From the NCBI GenBank assembly GCA_016190505.1, contig JACPQM010000084.1, positions 1 to 38,235 on the forward strand: a stretch of 38,235 bases of DNA, in the 5' to 3' direction. Source of the DNA: Chloroflexota bacterium. GTDB taxonomy: Bacteria > Chloroflexota > Dehalococcoidia > JACPQK01. Of this stretch, positions 1 to 9,184 are shown in pieces; the stretch's first letter is position 1, and every line of letters begins with the position of its first letter. The position numbers and the translations under genes were made by a program. The notes beneath the pieces were generated by a model. It had not been told where the DNA came from. It did not search any database and saw only the letters and a list, made by a program, of their open reading frames with translations.

Positions 1-659
1 CACCCCTATCTGAAACGAGGGCTAGACGCTATGTCCTCAGATGCTATACATTGTGGAGACCCACTGTGGTCCTCCTTCCTCCCGGGGCCACCCCAAGTCC
101 TCGCCCCCGGGGAGGCGTGGCGTAGGTATTGACGAGGACAAAAGTGGAGATGAAGCCTTGTGCCAGGCGCCATTACAGGCCGTGGCCGCCCGTCTCGTCG
201 CCACAGCAGTGCCCAGCGCATCTTCACCGGCGCCTCGGCCCCGGTGAACGGGATGTCGGACTGTTCCAACTTTGGCGACAATGGCCGCCGTGGCCGCTGG
301 GCCGAGGGTTCTTGAGCCAATGCCTGCCAGAGTCGGGCATATATATATGGCACAGATGACCGCCCGAATCTGCGCGGGGTGGTTTCGTGGGAAGGGTATA
401 GATATAAAGCAGGCAACATGTGCGGTGGCTGTGTCGGCAGTCCAAGCTCGAGCATGGTCTCCGTTCAACACGCTTATGTCAGCGCTTGCGCCTTTCTCCT
501 GGCTAGATAGTCGAGGAAGTCGCCAGGGATGCTGCGGCGGTCTTGTCAGATGATGGAGACGGTGCATCAGACGCATCTCTGGTTGTCTGGGCTCGTGCTG
601 TAAGAGGCCCCTGCCCGCACGCGTCTATGATAGTTCCATCGCGCAGGCTGAGCGCTGCT

Positions 660-786
660 CCCATGCATTCATGGACGGTGCACCAGCCCACAGCCTGAGC
701 ACTGCGGTCCCATGCATCATGGGCGATCCAGCCCACAGCCTGAGCACTGCGCTCATGCATCATGGGCGGTCCAGCACACAGCCCGG
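660..786. repeat. imperfect tandem repeat, about 2.5 copies of a 43-49 bp unit
   Basis: The core AGCCCACAGCCTGAGCACTG occurs at 685 and again at 730, a 45-base period. Each core follows a CATGCAT-CATGG element (about 662, 711 and 754). In the second and third copies that element has arms CCCATG/CATGGG or a shortened form, so it can fold as a small hairpin. The third unit is degenerate. No gene overlaps it convincingly. Confidence 0.6.
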
Positions 787-1221
787 GCTTTGCTCTGCAC
801 GCACCCAGGCAGAGCCAGCCCACCGTGAAGCCGTTGTCTCGCGGTCACCAATGCTAGCCCGCAGTGCGACCTACCACTCATAGCCTCACCCGTCCTGTGC
901 AAGGGCGCACTCTCACGTGGAGCCAGCAGGACACCGGTGACCGCCCTGACGAAACGGCCCACCGAAGTGGCCGAGGGCCTTTTCAAAAGGGGCTACGCGG
1001 CCATCCATGGCAACCCCGAGGCACCGGCTCTCAAACAGTATCAAGGCCATGTCAACAGCGGTGGGAGAGATGACGGGGAATCCTGGGCAGGCTACCGGGG
1101 ATTGCCCGAGAGCGCGCGATGGCTGATCACCATTGAAGCACCATGGTAGCTCTGAGGGACGGCCACCGCTGCCGTGATACATGCTCTGGCCTGCCTGGGC
1201 TGATGTTAAGCAGGCTGCACC

Positions 1222-1418
1222 ATGACTATCGCTGTGGCCCAGTACATCACGGCAGGCGTGGGCACGTACTGGGACAATGGGAAAGCCTTGGGTGAGGAAC
1301 AATTGTCACCTTTGACGTTATTGACCCAGACAACAACCTCACCCTTCAGGGTGGGTCATGTCCTTGGAAACTGACACCATACCATGATGTGCTTCAGCCA
1401 GGAGCCGAAGGCCCCTGA
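1222..1418 (+). pseudogene. possible frameshifted gene remnant, family not recognised
   Basis: From ATG 1222 one frame reads with ordinary protein-like composition for about 24 codons. From about 1296 the adjacent frame continues with a hydrophilic, beta-like stretch containing TFDVIDPDNNLTLQGG and stops at 1418. A single lost base near 1293 would join them. I do not recognise the family, and random open frame is a real alternative. Confidence 0.2.
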
Positions 1419-2013
1419 GTGCAGGTGCGGCCAGGCCTCCCCCGTCTAAGCTCGACTCCCACTCCGGAGAAGCACAAAATAGCAAATCGAGCCATCAGCT
1501 CGCTAGCCCAGATTGCGGGCGGCCTTCCAGGACATAGTGCATACTCCGGGCAGCCGCATCGCCAAGGCCACCCCGGCCCACCGCCCGTGCGGGCCATGCT
1601 CGCCGTTGGTGGAACGAAAGCGCAAGTTGTGCCATCCGCAGCGATAGAGCCAAGAGACGCCGGTGCGCCACCCCCGGTGGCAAGGCAGTCGTCATTGCCG
1701 TAGTGCCGTGCTTTCCGTGGTATTCCCCAGCGGTGTTACCAAGATCGAACCTCTCTTGCCGGCCCCCTGCGGTAGGGCCACGCAGGATGGATCTGGCCGA
1801 CGAGGCGGGCCGGTGGCTATTGGCCCACTTCTGGCCGGGCATTTCGGCTCACTGGTTGATCGTGGCGGAATCCGCACTTGCAGTTGGTATTCAGCCCTTG
1901 ACGTACGTATCGGGCTACTGAGCGCCAGATTCTGTCATAGCTCTGCCGTTGGCCTCAACCAAGGCAGAAATAGCAGATTCAGATCTCCGGACGAAATTCG
2001 AATGAAGCGTTGG

Positions 2014-2042
2014 TAGACAGGTGTTCAGCCCCTGCATATTAT
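2014..2042 (+). promoter_or_regulatory. sigma70-like promoter upstream of the solute-binding protein gene
   Basis: A -35 box TAGACA (2014-2019, one mismatch to TTGACA) is followed after exactly 17 bases by a -10 box TATTAT (2037-2042, one mismatch to TATAAT). Transcription would start near 2049, leaving a leader of about 50 bases with a GGGGG ribosome-binding site before ATG 2103. It is well placed to drive the operon 2103-8690. Confidence 0.5.
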
Positions 2043-2102
2043 GGGAGGCGTCTGATTTGGGCATGGCGCTAGCAGGGTTGAAATCCAAAAGGGGGTAAGC
2101 AC

Positions 2103-3815
2103 ATGAGAACCCAGCGGCTGGTGGTGATATTGGCAGGGCTCACATTGCTGTTCGCGGCGGCTTGCGGCCCGGCGGCGACGCCCACCCCCAGGCCTAATGA
2201 CGTGCCGCTAACGGCTACGCCCTTGCCACCGCAAGCGACCGCACAGCCTGCCGCTACGCCAACTCTGGCACCGGCAGCGACGGGGCCTAGGCAGGGCGGG
2301 GTGCTGCGCACCGCTGCTATCGAGGATGTCCGAGCCTGGGAGTCCTTCGAGTATGTATCCAACGACAACTACCGCGTCCTCGAGTGGGTCCACACTCGCC
2401 TCGCCCGTATGAGCCCTGAGGCTGGTTGCGACTATTACCCCATGCAGCCGGAGTTGGCCACGAGCTGGCGGTGGGTGGACGACAGGACCCTGGAGATCAA
2501 GCTTCGCCAGGGAGCGAAGTTCCAGAGCCTGCCCCCGATGAAGGGCAGGGAATTCACCGCGGACGATGTCGTTTTCACATTGGGCACAAAATGGCTGAAG
2601 GCGATCCGGCAGAAGCCGCTTACCGATGCCATGGAGAGCATAAAGGCCGTGGACAGATATACCGTCCAAATACGCCTAAAAAGCCCCTTCCCTATGTTCG
2701 TGGACAAGGGACTCTGGACGGACTACGAGATTATAGTAGGGCCCGAGATCTATGAGGGCAAGACGAAGCTGATAAGCTGGAACGAACATGTGGGTCTTGG
2801 CCCCTTCATGCTCAAGGACTACACCACGGGGGTCAAAGTGGTTCTGGAGCGCAACCCCAACTACGCCACCATAAGGCCTGGATTGCCTTACCTCGACGGG
2901 ATCGACATGCTGATAATCACCGACGTCCCCACCCAGTCGGCGGCTCTGCGCTCAGGAAAGTTGGATTACATGTACCTGGAGGGAGAACCCGCCACTATCG
3001 GGGAACTGCGGAGGACGGCCCCCCAGTTGAAAAGTCAATCGTGCCCCTCGCATACACCTGTTGGCCTGATGATGCGAACAGACCTGCCTCCCTTCAACGA
3101 TGTCAGGGTGCGCCAGGCGATCTCCATGGCAATTGACCGGGAGGCAGTCAACAAGACAGTTTACCTGGGCACCGGGACCCTCAGCTATTCGCCAATTGGG
3201 CCTATCCTGGGCCTCTATCACCTGCCTCTGGACAAGGCACCAGCGGAGCTCAGGCGCATCGCGGAGTACCGCCCGGAGGAGGCGAAAAAACTCCTGGCCG
3301 AGGCTGGCTACCCCAAGGGGTTTAAGACCGAGGCGATCTACACCCCGCCCTGGGGCGCAATCCAGAGAGGCATCGCTGAGGCTAGTGTGAGTTTTCTGGC
3401 CAACATTGGAATCGACGCCTCTCTGAACGTCATGGAATACGGCCGCTTCTCTGAAGTTGTCCTAAATAAGGCCAGCTATGAGGGAATGGGGGTAGGTTGG
3501 CTGGGCCCGGGCTATGAGGCTGAGACTCCTACATGGGACTACTACCACAGCAAGGCCACAGGCCGGAACCGCAGCAGGGTCAATGACCCCAAACTGGACA
3601 AGATGCTGGAGACAGTCCGGGTAACGATGGACGAAAACAAGCGGATTGAACTTTATCACGAGATCCAGAGCTACATCCTGCAGCAGCAGTACTACGTCCT
3701 GTTCCCTCTCCCGCCCCGGAGCGGCTTCTGGGCACCATACGTCAAGGGGGTGAATTTTAAGCCCTACATCACGAACCAGTCCGACTTCATGATTTACGCC
3801 TGGATGGACAAGTGA
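2103..3815 (+). CDS. ABC transporter substrate-binding lipoprotein, family 5 (peptide/nickel type)
   Basis: This 570-residue protein has a lipoprotein signal peptide ending in a lipobox with Cys21 (LLFAAAC), followed by a Thr/Pro-rich linker typical of Chloroflexota surface lipoproteins. The body matches the SBP_bac_5 fold by pattern: an early ELATSW...LEIKLRQGAKF segment, TADDVVFTL, and the family-typical NDVRVRQAISMAIDRE around residues 330-350. The family binds oligopeptides, nickel chelates or other small solutes outside the membrane and delivers them to a permease. No permease or ATPase gene follows, so it may work with a distant transporter or as a binding component for the redox enzyme next door. 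It starts at ATG 2103 after a GGGGG ribosome-binding site. The substrate cannot be read from sequence. Confidence 0.9.
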   Translation: MRTQRLVVILAGLTLLFAAACGPAATPTPRPNDVPLTATPLPPQATAQPAATPTLAPAATGPRQGGVLRTAAIEDVRAWESFEYVSNDNYRVLEWVHTRLARMSPEAGCDYYPMQPELATSWRWVDDRTLEIKLRQGAKFQSLPPMKGREFTADDVVFTLGTKWLKAIRQKPLTDAMESIKAVDRYTVQIRLKSPFPMFVDKGLWTDYEIIVGPEIYEGKTKLISWNEHVGLGPFMLKDYTTGVKVVLERNPNYATIRPGLPYLDGIDMLIITDVPTQSAALRSGKLDYMYLEGEPATIGELRRTAPQLKSQSCPSHTPVGLMMRTDLPPFNDVRVRQAISMAIDREAVNKTVYLGTGTLSYSPIGPILGLYHLPLDKAPAELRRIAEYRPEEAKKLLAEAGYPKGFKTEAIYTPPWGAIQRGIAEASVSFLANIGIDASLNVMEYGRFSEVVLNKASYEGMGVGWLGPGYEAETPTWDYYHSKATGRNRSRVNDPKLDKMLETVRVTMDENKRIELYHEIQSYILQQQYYVLFPLPPRSGFWAPYVKGVNFKPYITNQSDFMIYAWMDK

Positions 3816-3856
3816 GCTAAACGAGACAAAGGCTGTATGGAATAAGGAGGGGCGAT

Positions 3857-4567
3857 ATGAGGCCATGGGAAGAGGTCATCCCCAAGGAGGACCGGGCCAT
3901 ATACCAGAAGGCTGGTTTTGGCCGTCCTCAGGCCTATGGGGTGTGGCCCGGCGTGCTCATTGTCGACGTGGTGCGGGCCTTCGTCGGCTCCCGCCCTATG
4001 CCAGTGCTGGAGGCGGTAGAGGAGTACTGGACGAGTTGTGGGATGTTCGCCTGGGAGGCCCTTCCTCACATCTCTCGGTTGCTGGCGGCCGCTCGCCGGC
4101 GCGGCCTGCCAGTGGTCTACACCATGGGCATGGAAGGGGTGGGCGCCCCCGTCACCACCAAACGTCAAGCTCAGCAGTCCTCTCAGGAGAGAGTTTCCCT
4201 AGCCCACGCCATGCAGGAGATTCCTCCCGAGCTTTCCCCCGAGGAAGGGGAGCGGGTGCTGGCCAAGCCCCATGCCAGTGCCTTTTTCCAGACCGGCCTG
4301 GCGGAATATCTGTGCTCCCGCAGGGTAGACTGCCTACTCGTTTGCGGTACCGCTACCTCCGGTTGCGTCCGAGCCTCGGTAGTGGACGCCTACTCCCACG
4401 GCTTCCGCACGTTTGTGGTGGAGGAGTGCACATTTGACCGGTCAATGTTCTCCCACTTAGTGAGCCTCTTCGAACTCAATGCCAAGTACGCCAGTGTGAT
4501 TACTATCGAGCAGACTGTAAGACATCTGGAGAGCCTTGGAGCACATGCCTCTGTGGCTGGAGGGTAA
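3857..4567 (+). CDS. isochorismatase-family cysteine hydrolase
   Basis: The 236-residue protein has the layout of the cysteine hydrolase superfamily (N-carbamoylsarcosine amidase, nicotinamidase, isochorismatase). The expected triad is visible: Asp37 in GVLIVDVVRAF, Lys137 in RVLAKPHASAF, and Cys170 in LLVCGTATSGCVRAS. The TATSGC turn matches the segment that carries the family's cis-peptide before the nucleophile. These enzymes usually split C-N bonds of amides or carbamoyl compounds; the substrate is unknown. It is cytoplasmic, with no signal peptide. ATG 3857 follows AAGGAGG at 3844-3850. It lies 41 bases after the binding-protein gene and 5 bases before the molybdoenzyme gene, so it is probably co-transcribed and may process the substrate or product of that pathway. 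Confidence 0.88.
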   Translation: MRPWEEVIPKEDRAIYQKAGFGRPQAYGVWPGVLIVDVVRAFVGSRPMPVLEAVEEYWTSCGMFAWEALPHISRLLAAARRRGLPVVYTMGMEGVGAPVTTKRQAQQSSQERVSLAHAMQEIPPELSPEEGERVLAKPHASAFFQTGLAEYLCSRRVDCLLVCGTATSGCVRASVVDAYSHGFRTFVVEECTFDRSMFSHLVSLFELNAKYASVITIEQTVRHLESLGAHASVAGG

Positions 4568-4572
4568 GGCAC

Positions 4573-7131
4573 GTGGCTGAAGATGTATGGGTCCCTACCG
4601 TATGTATGATGTGCTACAACGAGTGCGGGATCAAGGTGCGCCGGGTTGACGGAGTAGTAGCCAAGATAGAGGGGAATCCCGATACGCCCTACGGGCGGGG
4701 AAAGCTATGTCCCAAAGGGGCCGCTGGGATCATGACGCTGTACGACCCCTACCGCATCAAGAGTCCCCTGCGCCGGACCAACCCAGACAAGGGTATAGGT
4801 GTTGACCCAAAGTGGGAGACCATAAGCTGGGATGAGGCGTTAGACCTCATTGAGGAGCGCCTGGATCGAATCCGCCGGGATGATCCACGGAAACTGGTGC
4901 TTGCGGGGTCGGCCCTGCTAGGGGATGGGCTCCTGATCGACCGCGCATTTGCGGCGGCCTTTGGCACCCCAAATCTTTACATGAGCGGCGCTGGCGTACA
5001 CTGCGGCCAGGCGGAACACACGCTCTGCTACCACCTGCACGCCTCCTGGAACACCTTCCCCGACTACGAGTACTGCGACTACCTGATGCTGTTTGGCTGC
5101 AACTGCGGCTTCTCTGCCTACTACACCACCACGGCCATGTGCCAGAAGTCTGGCGACGCCCGGGCGCGGGGCATGAAGGTGGTGGTGGTGGATCCGGTGT
5201 GCAATACAGCGGCCGAGAAAGCCGATGAATGGCTTCCTATTCGACCAGGCACAGACGGGGCATTAGCGCTGGCTATGCTCCATGTCCTACTCAACGAGCT
5301 CAACCTGTACGACGCGGAGCACCTGAAGAAGAACACCAACGGCCCGTACCTGGTAGGCAGCAACGGCTGTTACATGAGGGATGTGGCCACGGGCAAGCCG
5401 CTTGTCTGGGACAAACAGAGCGATAGGCCCAAATCTTTCGATGACCCGAGCATTGGCGACTTCGCCCTGGAAGGGCACTTCAAGCTGAATGACCGGTCTT
5501 GCACTCCTGCTTTTGGTCAGCTCAAGGAGCACATACTGAGATATACACCAGAGGCAGTCGAGGACATCACCACTGTGCCCGCTGCCACTACTCGGCGCAT
5601 CGCTTCGGAGTTCGGCGCAGCCGCGCGCATTGGTAGCAAGATCGTTATCCAGGGTAAGGAGCTCCCTTATCGGCCGGTGGCTGCGGTGTACTTTTCCGGC
5701 GGGCAATGGCACAAGCACGCCTACCTGTCTGCTCTGGCGATATCTCTGCTCAACCATGTATTGGGGGCTACCGATGTACCCGGCGGGGCGCTGGGGGCCA
5801 ACCCCGTCTGTCTAGGCCATCCCGGTACGGGCCGCCCTCACACTACCCCTGAGGCTGGGCCTGATGGTCTCATGGTGGCAAGGGATTGGCGGGGGGCCCC
5901 ACGCTTGCCCTATCCCCCCAATGAGGTGATGCCTCCCCAGAGCCTCGACCTTATTGAGCTGTTCCCGGTAGCCGTGCACTCCAGCTTGCCCACTGTGGTC
6001 ACTCTTCAAGACACCCACAAGTGGAGAATACCCTACCAGCCTGAGGCCATGATCATTGTGGGCTCTAACCTGCTGATGAGCATGGGAAACCCCGAAACGC
6101 AGATGAAAGCATTCGGGCGGATCCCTTTTGTGGTGTCTTTCAATTTGAGCACCAATGAGACCACGGATGCGCTGGCTGACCTTGTCCTGCCCGACGCCTG
6201 TTACCTCGAGAGGCTAGACATCATGCATGCCAAGATTCTGAATAGCCGCCAGCCTCCAGGAACGGAGGAATGGGCTATTCAGATCAAACAACCGGTCGTC
6301 CCTCATGCCCCGGGGGTTAGAGATGTGAATCGGGTATTCATCGAGCTTGCAGAAAGGCTGGGCATCCAGTCAGACCTCAACGTCGTCCTCAACAACTACC
6401 TGGGCCTGAGGCCCCCCTACGCACTTAGCCCGGACAAAAAGTATGACATCGAACAGATAATGGATAACTACTACCAGCATCTGTTCGGCCCCGAGCACAA
6501 TCTCAATTGGTTCAAGCAGCATGGCATTCTCAAGTGGCCCAAGAAGATAGAGGAAGCCTATTGGCGTCCCTTCGTGAAAGTCAGGACACCGATCTACTTC
6601 GAGCACTTCATACGGGCAGGGCAAGATGTGAAAGAGATGGCCCACGAGTTGGGAATCGTTTGGGACACTTCCGACTACCAGGCTATGCCTGAGTGGAAGC
6701 CATGCCCGGCTCACCAAGTGAAGGGAAACGGGTGGGATTTCTACGCGATTTACTACAAAGTTGGGCCTCACACCTTCACGTGGACTGTTCAGAACCCTTG
6801 GTTGAATGAGGTGGGGGAGGGGGACCCGCGTATCTATCAGGTCTCGTTGAACGAGGACACCGCGAACAGGCATGGCATCAAGGACGGGGATTTTATCCGC
6901 ATAGAATCTATAGCAGGCTACCAGATCACCGGCAGGGCCGTTCTTTCTAGGGGGATCCATCCAGAGGTGGTGGCCATCGCTGGCAATTTCGGCCGCTGGT
7001 CAGCGGGGATCCCTCTAGCCAGAGGTAAAGGTGCCTTGACGTGCGAGCTCCACCCTACCGATCTTGAATATATGGATATGCCGTCGGGTAACCTGGATCT
7101 TTGTGTCAAGGTTAAGGTGTCCAAGGCGTGA
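4573..7131 (+). CDS. molybdopterin oxidoreductase catalytic subunit (DMSO reductase superfamily)
   Basis: This 852-residue protein starts at GTG 4573. The N-terminus carries a [4Fe-4S] motif, Cys11-x2-Cys14-x3-Cys18-x27-Cys46, followed by CPKG, the Lys of which is conserved in the superfamily. Cys144 in GVHCGQAEH sits where the molybdenum ligand is expected. The central Mopterin domain includes DPVCNTAAEKADEWLPIRPG, and the C-terminal 130 residues resemble the molydopterin dinucleotide-binding domain (DTANRHGIKDGDFIRIES). I see no twin-arginine signal, so it is probably cytoplasmic or exported as a passenger. The genes for a four-cluster ferredoxin and a NrfD-like anchor follow, giving a three-subunit complex that exchanges electrons with quinone. 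The substrate is unassigned; acetylene hydratase- or transhydroxylase-like chemistry cannot be excluded. Confidence 0.92.
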   Translation: MAEDVWVPTVCMMCYNECGIKVRRVDGVVAKIEGNPDTPYGRGKLCPKGAAGIMTLYDPYRIKSPLRRTNPDKGIGVDPKWETISWDEALDLIEERLDRIRRDDPRKLVLAGSALLGDGLLIDRAFAAAFGTPNLYMSGAGVHCGQAEHTLCYHLHASWNTFPDYEYCDYLMLFGCNCGFSAYYTTTAMCQKSGDARARGMKVVVVDPVCNTAAEKADEWLPIRPGTDGALALAMLHVLLNELNLYDAEHLKKNTNGPYLVGSNGCYMRDVATGKPLVWDKQSDRPKSFDDPSIGDFALEGHFKLNDRSCTPAFGQLKEHILRYTPEAVEDITTVPAATTRRIASEFGAAARIGSKIVIQGKELPYRPVAAVYFSGGQWHKHAYLSALAISLLNHVLGATDVPGGALGANPVCLGHPGTGRPHTTPEAGPDGLMVARDWRGAPRLPYPPNEVMPPQSLDLIELFPVAVHSSLPTVVTLQDTHKWRIPYQPEAMIIVGSNLLMSMGNPETQMKAFGRIPFVVSFNLSTNETTDALADLVLPDACYLERLDIMHAKILNSRQPPGTEEWAIQIKQPVVPHAPGVRDVNRVFIELAERLGIQSDLNVVLNNYLGLRPPYALSPDKKYDIEQIMDNYYQHLFGPEHNLNWFKQHGILKWPKKIEEAYWRPFVKVRTPIYFEHFIRAGQDVKEMAHELGIVWDTSDYQAMPEWKPCPAHQVKGNGWDFYAIYYKVGPHTFTWTVQNPWLNEVGEGDPRIYQVSLNEDTANRHGIKDGDFIRIESIAGYQITGRAVLSRGIHPEVVAIAGNFGRWSAGIPLARGKGALTCELHPTDLEYMDMPSGNLDLCVKVKVSKA

Positions 7132-7142
7132 GGGGGATAGCG

Positions 7143-7745
7143 ATGAGGTACGGTATGGTAATAGACTTGAAGCGTTGTGTAGGGTGCTACGGGTGCCAGA
7201 TCGCCTGTAAGGCGGAGAATGGCACCCCGCCGGGGGTGCTTTGGGCCCGGGTGCTGAAGCTTGAGTATGGAGAATACCCAGCCCGGCGCGTGTCCCTGCC
7301 TGTGCTGTGTATGCACTGCGAGGACCCGCCATGTGAAAAAGCCTGTCCCACCGGGGCCACAGTAAAGCGGCCTGACGGCATTGTGTATGTAGATACTGCG
7401 AAGTGCATAGGCTGCCGCTATTGCATGATGGCCTGCCCCTACCAGTCCCGGTACTTTAACGACAAGGTGCGGGAGTACTTCCCGGGGAAGGGCCTAACCC
7501 CTTACGAGAAGCTGAAGTATAAGGACCACCCCGTGGGGGTAGTGACCAAGTGCCACTTCTGCAGACATCGGGTGGACCAGGGCTTGGACCCGGCCTGTGT
7601 AGCCAACTGTATGGCCAAGGCACGATACTTCGGGGACTTGAACGACCCCGACAGCGAGGTATCCCGGCTGATTCGTATTCGCCGGGGCTACCAGTTGCAC
7701 CCAGATTTGGGCACAGACCCCTCGGTCTACTATCTGCCGCCATAA
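7143..7745 (+). CDS. 4Fe-4S ferredoxin-type electron transfer subunit (NrfC/DmsB-like)
   Basis: About 200 residues with four cysteine clusters of the NrfC/DmsB/PsrB type: CVGCYGCQIACKAE at the N-terminus, CMHCEDPPCEKACPTGA, CIGCRYCMMACPY, and CHFCRHRVDQGLDPACVANC. It should bind four [4Fe-4S] clusters and wire the molybdoenzyme to the membrane subunit. I prefer ATG 7143, which follows AGGGGG at 7131-7136, over GTG 7128, which overlaps the upstream stop codon. There is no signal peptide, consistent with a complex facing the cytoplasm unless it travels with a partner. The gene sits between the catalytic and membrane subunits, and all three appear co-transcribed. Confidence 0.93.
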   Translation: MRYGMVIDLKRCVGCYGCQIACKAENGTPPGVLWARVLKLEYGEYPARRVSLPVLCMHCEDPPCEKACPTGATVKRPDGIVYVDTAKCIGCRYCMMACPYQSRYFNDKVREYFPGKGLTPYEKLKYKDHPVGVVTKCHFCRHRVDQGLDPACVANCMAKARYFGDLNDPDSEVSRLIRIRRGYQLHPDLGTDPSVYYLPP

Positions 7746-7763
7746 GGATTGGGGAGGCAAAGC

Positions 7764-8690
7764 ATGTTGGACCGGCCGTTCGATACAATCGCTCAGGACC
7801 TGCGCAGCACTTTTCGCCCCCAGAGGGAATGGGTGCAGCGAAAGGGGCTATTGCTCCTGGGCGCTTTCTTCTTCTCGGGGATAGGGGCTGGAGGCTGGCT
7901 GTTCTCCCTGTACCTCGACTGGAACCAGGGGCTCTTGTGGAGCCTGGGGGTAGTGGTCGTGGCCAGTGGGGTGGCCCATCTGGCCTTCCTGGGGCGACCC
8001 GAGCGGTTCTGGCGAGCGCTGAGCCGGCCCCAGACCTCATGGATCAGCCGGGGCATCTGGGGCATTGGGTTCTTTGGCCTTAGCGCAGTCCTTTACCTGC
8101 TCATGGGGGCCGACCCCTGGGCGGAGGCGAGCATCCTGGGCCGCCTCTGGCTAGTGCTATCGGTGGCTGGGGCAGTGTGGCTGCTGGTCTACAAGGGATT
8201 CGTATTTGCCTACTGTAAAGGCATCCCCTTCTGGAACACCGCCGTGGTACCGGCGCTGTTCTTCGCCACCGGCCTGCGGGGCGGTGCCTCACTAGTGCTG
8301 CTGCTAGCCGTGGCGGGACCCAGCGGGCTGGAGCTGCATCCCCTGGAGGTGGCCAAACTGTGGCTGGCCCTATCTTTTGGGGCGCTGCTGGTCTTCTACC
8401 TGTGGGCTACCAGAGAGTCAGGGGTAGCCGCCCGGCGCTCGGTGCAGGACCTGGTGCGAGGCCGGGTGAGCGTAGCCTTCTACGCCGGAGTCATAGCTGT
8501 TGGCCTGGTGCTGCCCCTGGCCTGGAGTGCGGTGGGCCTGTATCGGGCCCAGCCTGACTCGGTGTGGATAGTGGTGGCTCTGAGTTCGCTCGTAGGCGAC
8601 CTTTATGTGACCTACGCCGTGGCTAAAGCAGGAATATGCCGGCCATTGGCGGGCGATTTCCGGGTGCCGGCCCGCACCCCGGCACGCTGA
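7764..8690 (+). CDS. NrfD/PsrC-like membrane subunit
   Basis: This 308-residue, strongly hydrophobic protein has about eight or nine predicted membrane helices. The first helix region contains FFFSGIGAGGWLFSLYLDW. A loop reads LGRPERFWRALSRPQTSWISR, the typical NrfD/DmsC signature before the second helical pair. NrfD proteins anchor molybdoenzyme-ferredoxin complexes and oxidise or reduce quinones. I choose ATG 7764 because GGGGAGG at 7751-7757 is at proper spacing; TTG 7749 is upstream but overlaps that site. It is the last gene of the operon. Confidence 0.9.
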   Translation: MLDRPFDTIAQDLRSTFRPQREWVQRKGLLLLGAFFFSGIGAGGWLFSLYLDWNQGLLWSLGVVVVASGVAHLAFLGRPERFWRALSRPQTSWISRGIWGIGFFGLSAVLYLLMGADPWAEASILGRLWLVLSVAGAVWLLVYKGFVFAYCKGIPFWNTAVVPALFFATGLRGGASLVLLLAVAGPSGLELHPLEVAKLWLALSFGALLVFYLWATRESGVAARRSVQDLVRGRVSVAFYAGVIAVGLVLPLAWSAVGLYRAQPDSVWIVVALSSLVGDLYVTYAVAKAGICRPLAGDFRVPARTPAR

Positions 8691-9184
8691 GAGCGGGGCT
8701 ATGCCAGTCAATGTCGGCGGCTACCGCGGGACTAGCCCTGACACCCCCCTGCCGCGCGACCAAGCCAGTGACTGGTGTGGGATCCTACCGTGCGTGACAA
8801 CTGAACGGTATCAGTGTGGGGCGTTTGGACCCTGTTGTGGCAAGTCAGCTCGCCACGAAGCTGTGGAACATTAGCGCGAATCGTGCTGGGGAACTGGTGG
8901 GTGGCCACGCCGCCTTCCAAGCGAGCAGGGCTGCGAGACAAAAGAGCGTGTTTTTCAACGTGCTATTGTCGACTGCCACCGAGCTAACACGCGCGGACGG
9001 GATCATTGAACGACAGGCATTTCGGTCTGGCGACCGCAGGCAGTGGCCATGATGACCGAAGTCACGACCAGATGCTCTCTAGTCGGTGCGCATGGTTTCA
9101 CCTCCGCCGGGTGCGGTGGTCCTGCCACACCCATCTCCTGATACTCCCTCCGCCAGGCTTATCCTGGCGCACGGGAACTTTGGC
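8691..9184. other. intergenic region between convergent genes, no gene seen
   Basis: This stretch separates the NrfD-like gene from the lipoprotein gene on the opposite strand. A 78-codon open frame (8816-9052, +) exists but has no ribosome-binding site or motif that I can support. I find no clear Rho-independent terminator. Confidence 0.45.

Larger units (their letters stand above)
1..2102. other. gene-poor region upstream of the redox operon
   Basis: I find no convincing gene in this stretch. Open frames are short, overlap on both strands and show no recognisable motifs or good ribosome-binding sites. It contains an imperfect tandem repeat near 660-786, a possible gene remnant near 1222-1418 and a promoter-like element at its right end. 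It may be decayed coding DNA; nothing here is strong enough to name a function. Confidence 0.5.

Noticed and set aside
8816-9052. 78-codon plus-strand frame between the NrfD-like and lipoprotein genes
   Set aside because: No ribosome-binding site, motif or partner gene; could be real but cannot be supported.
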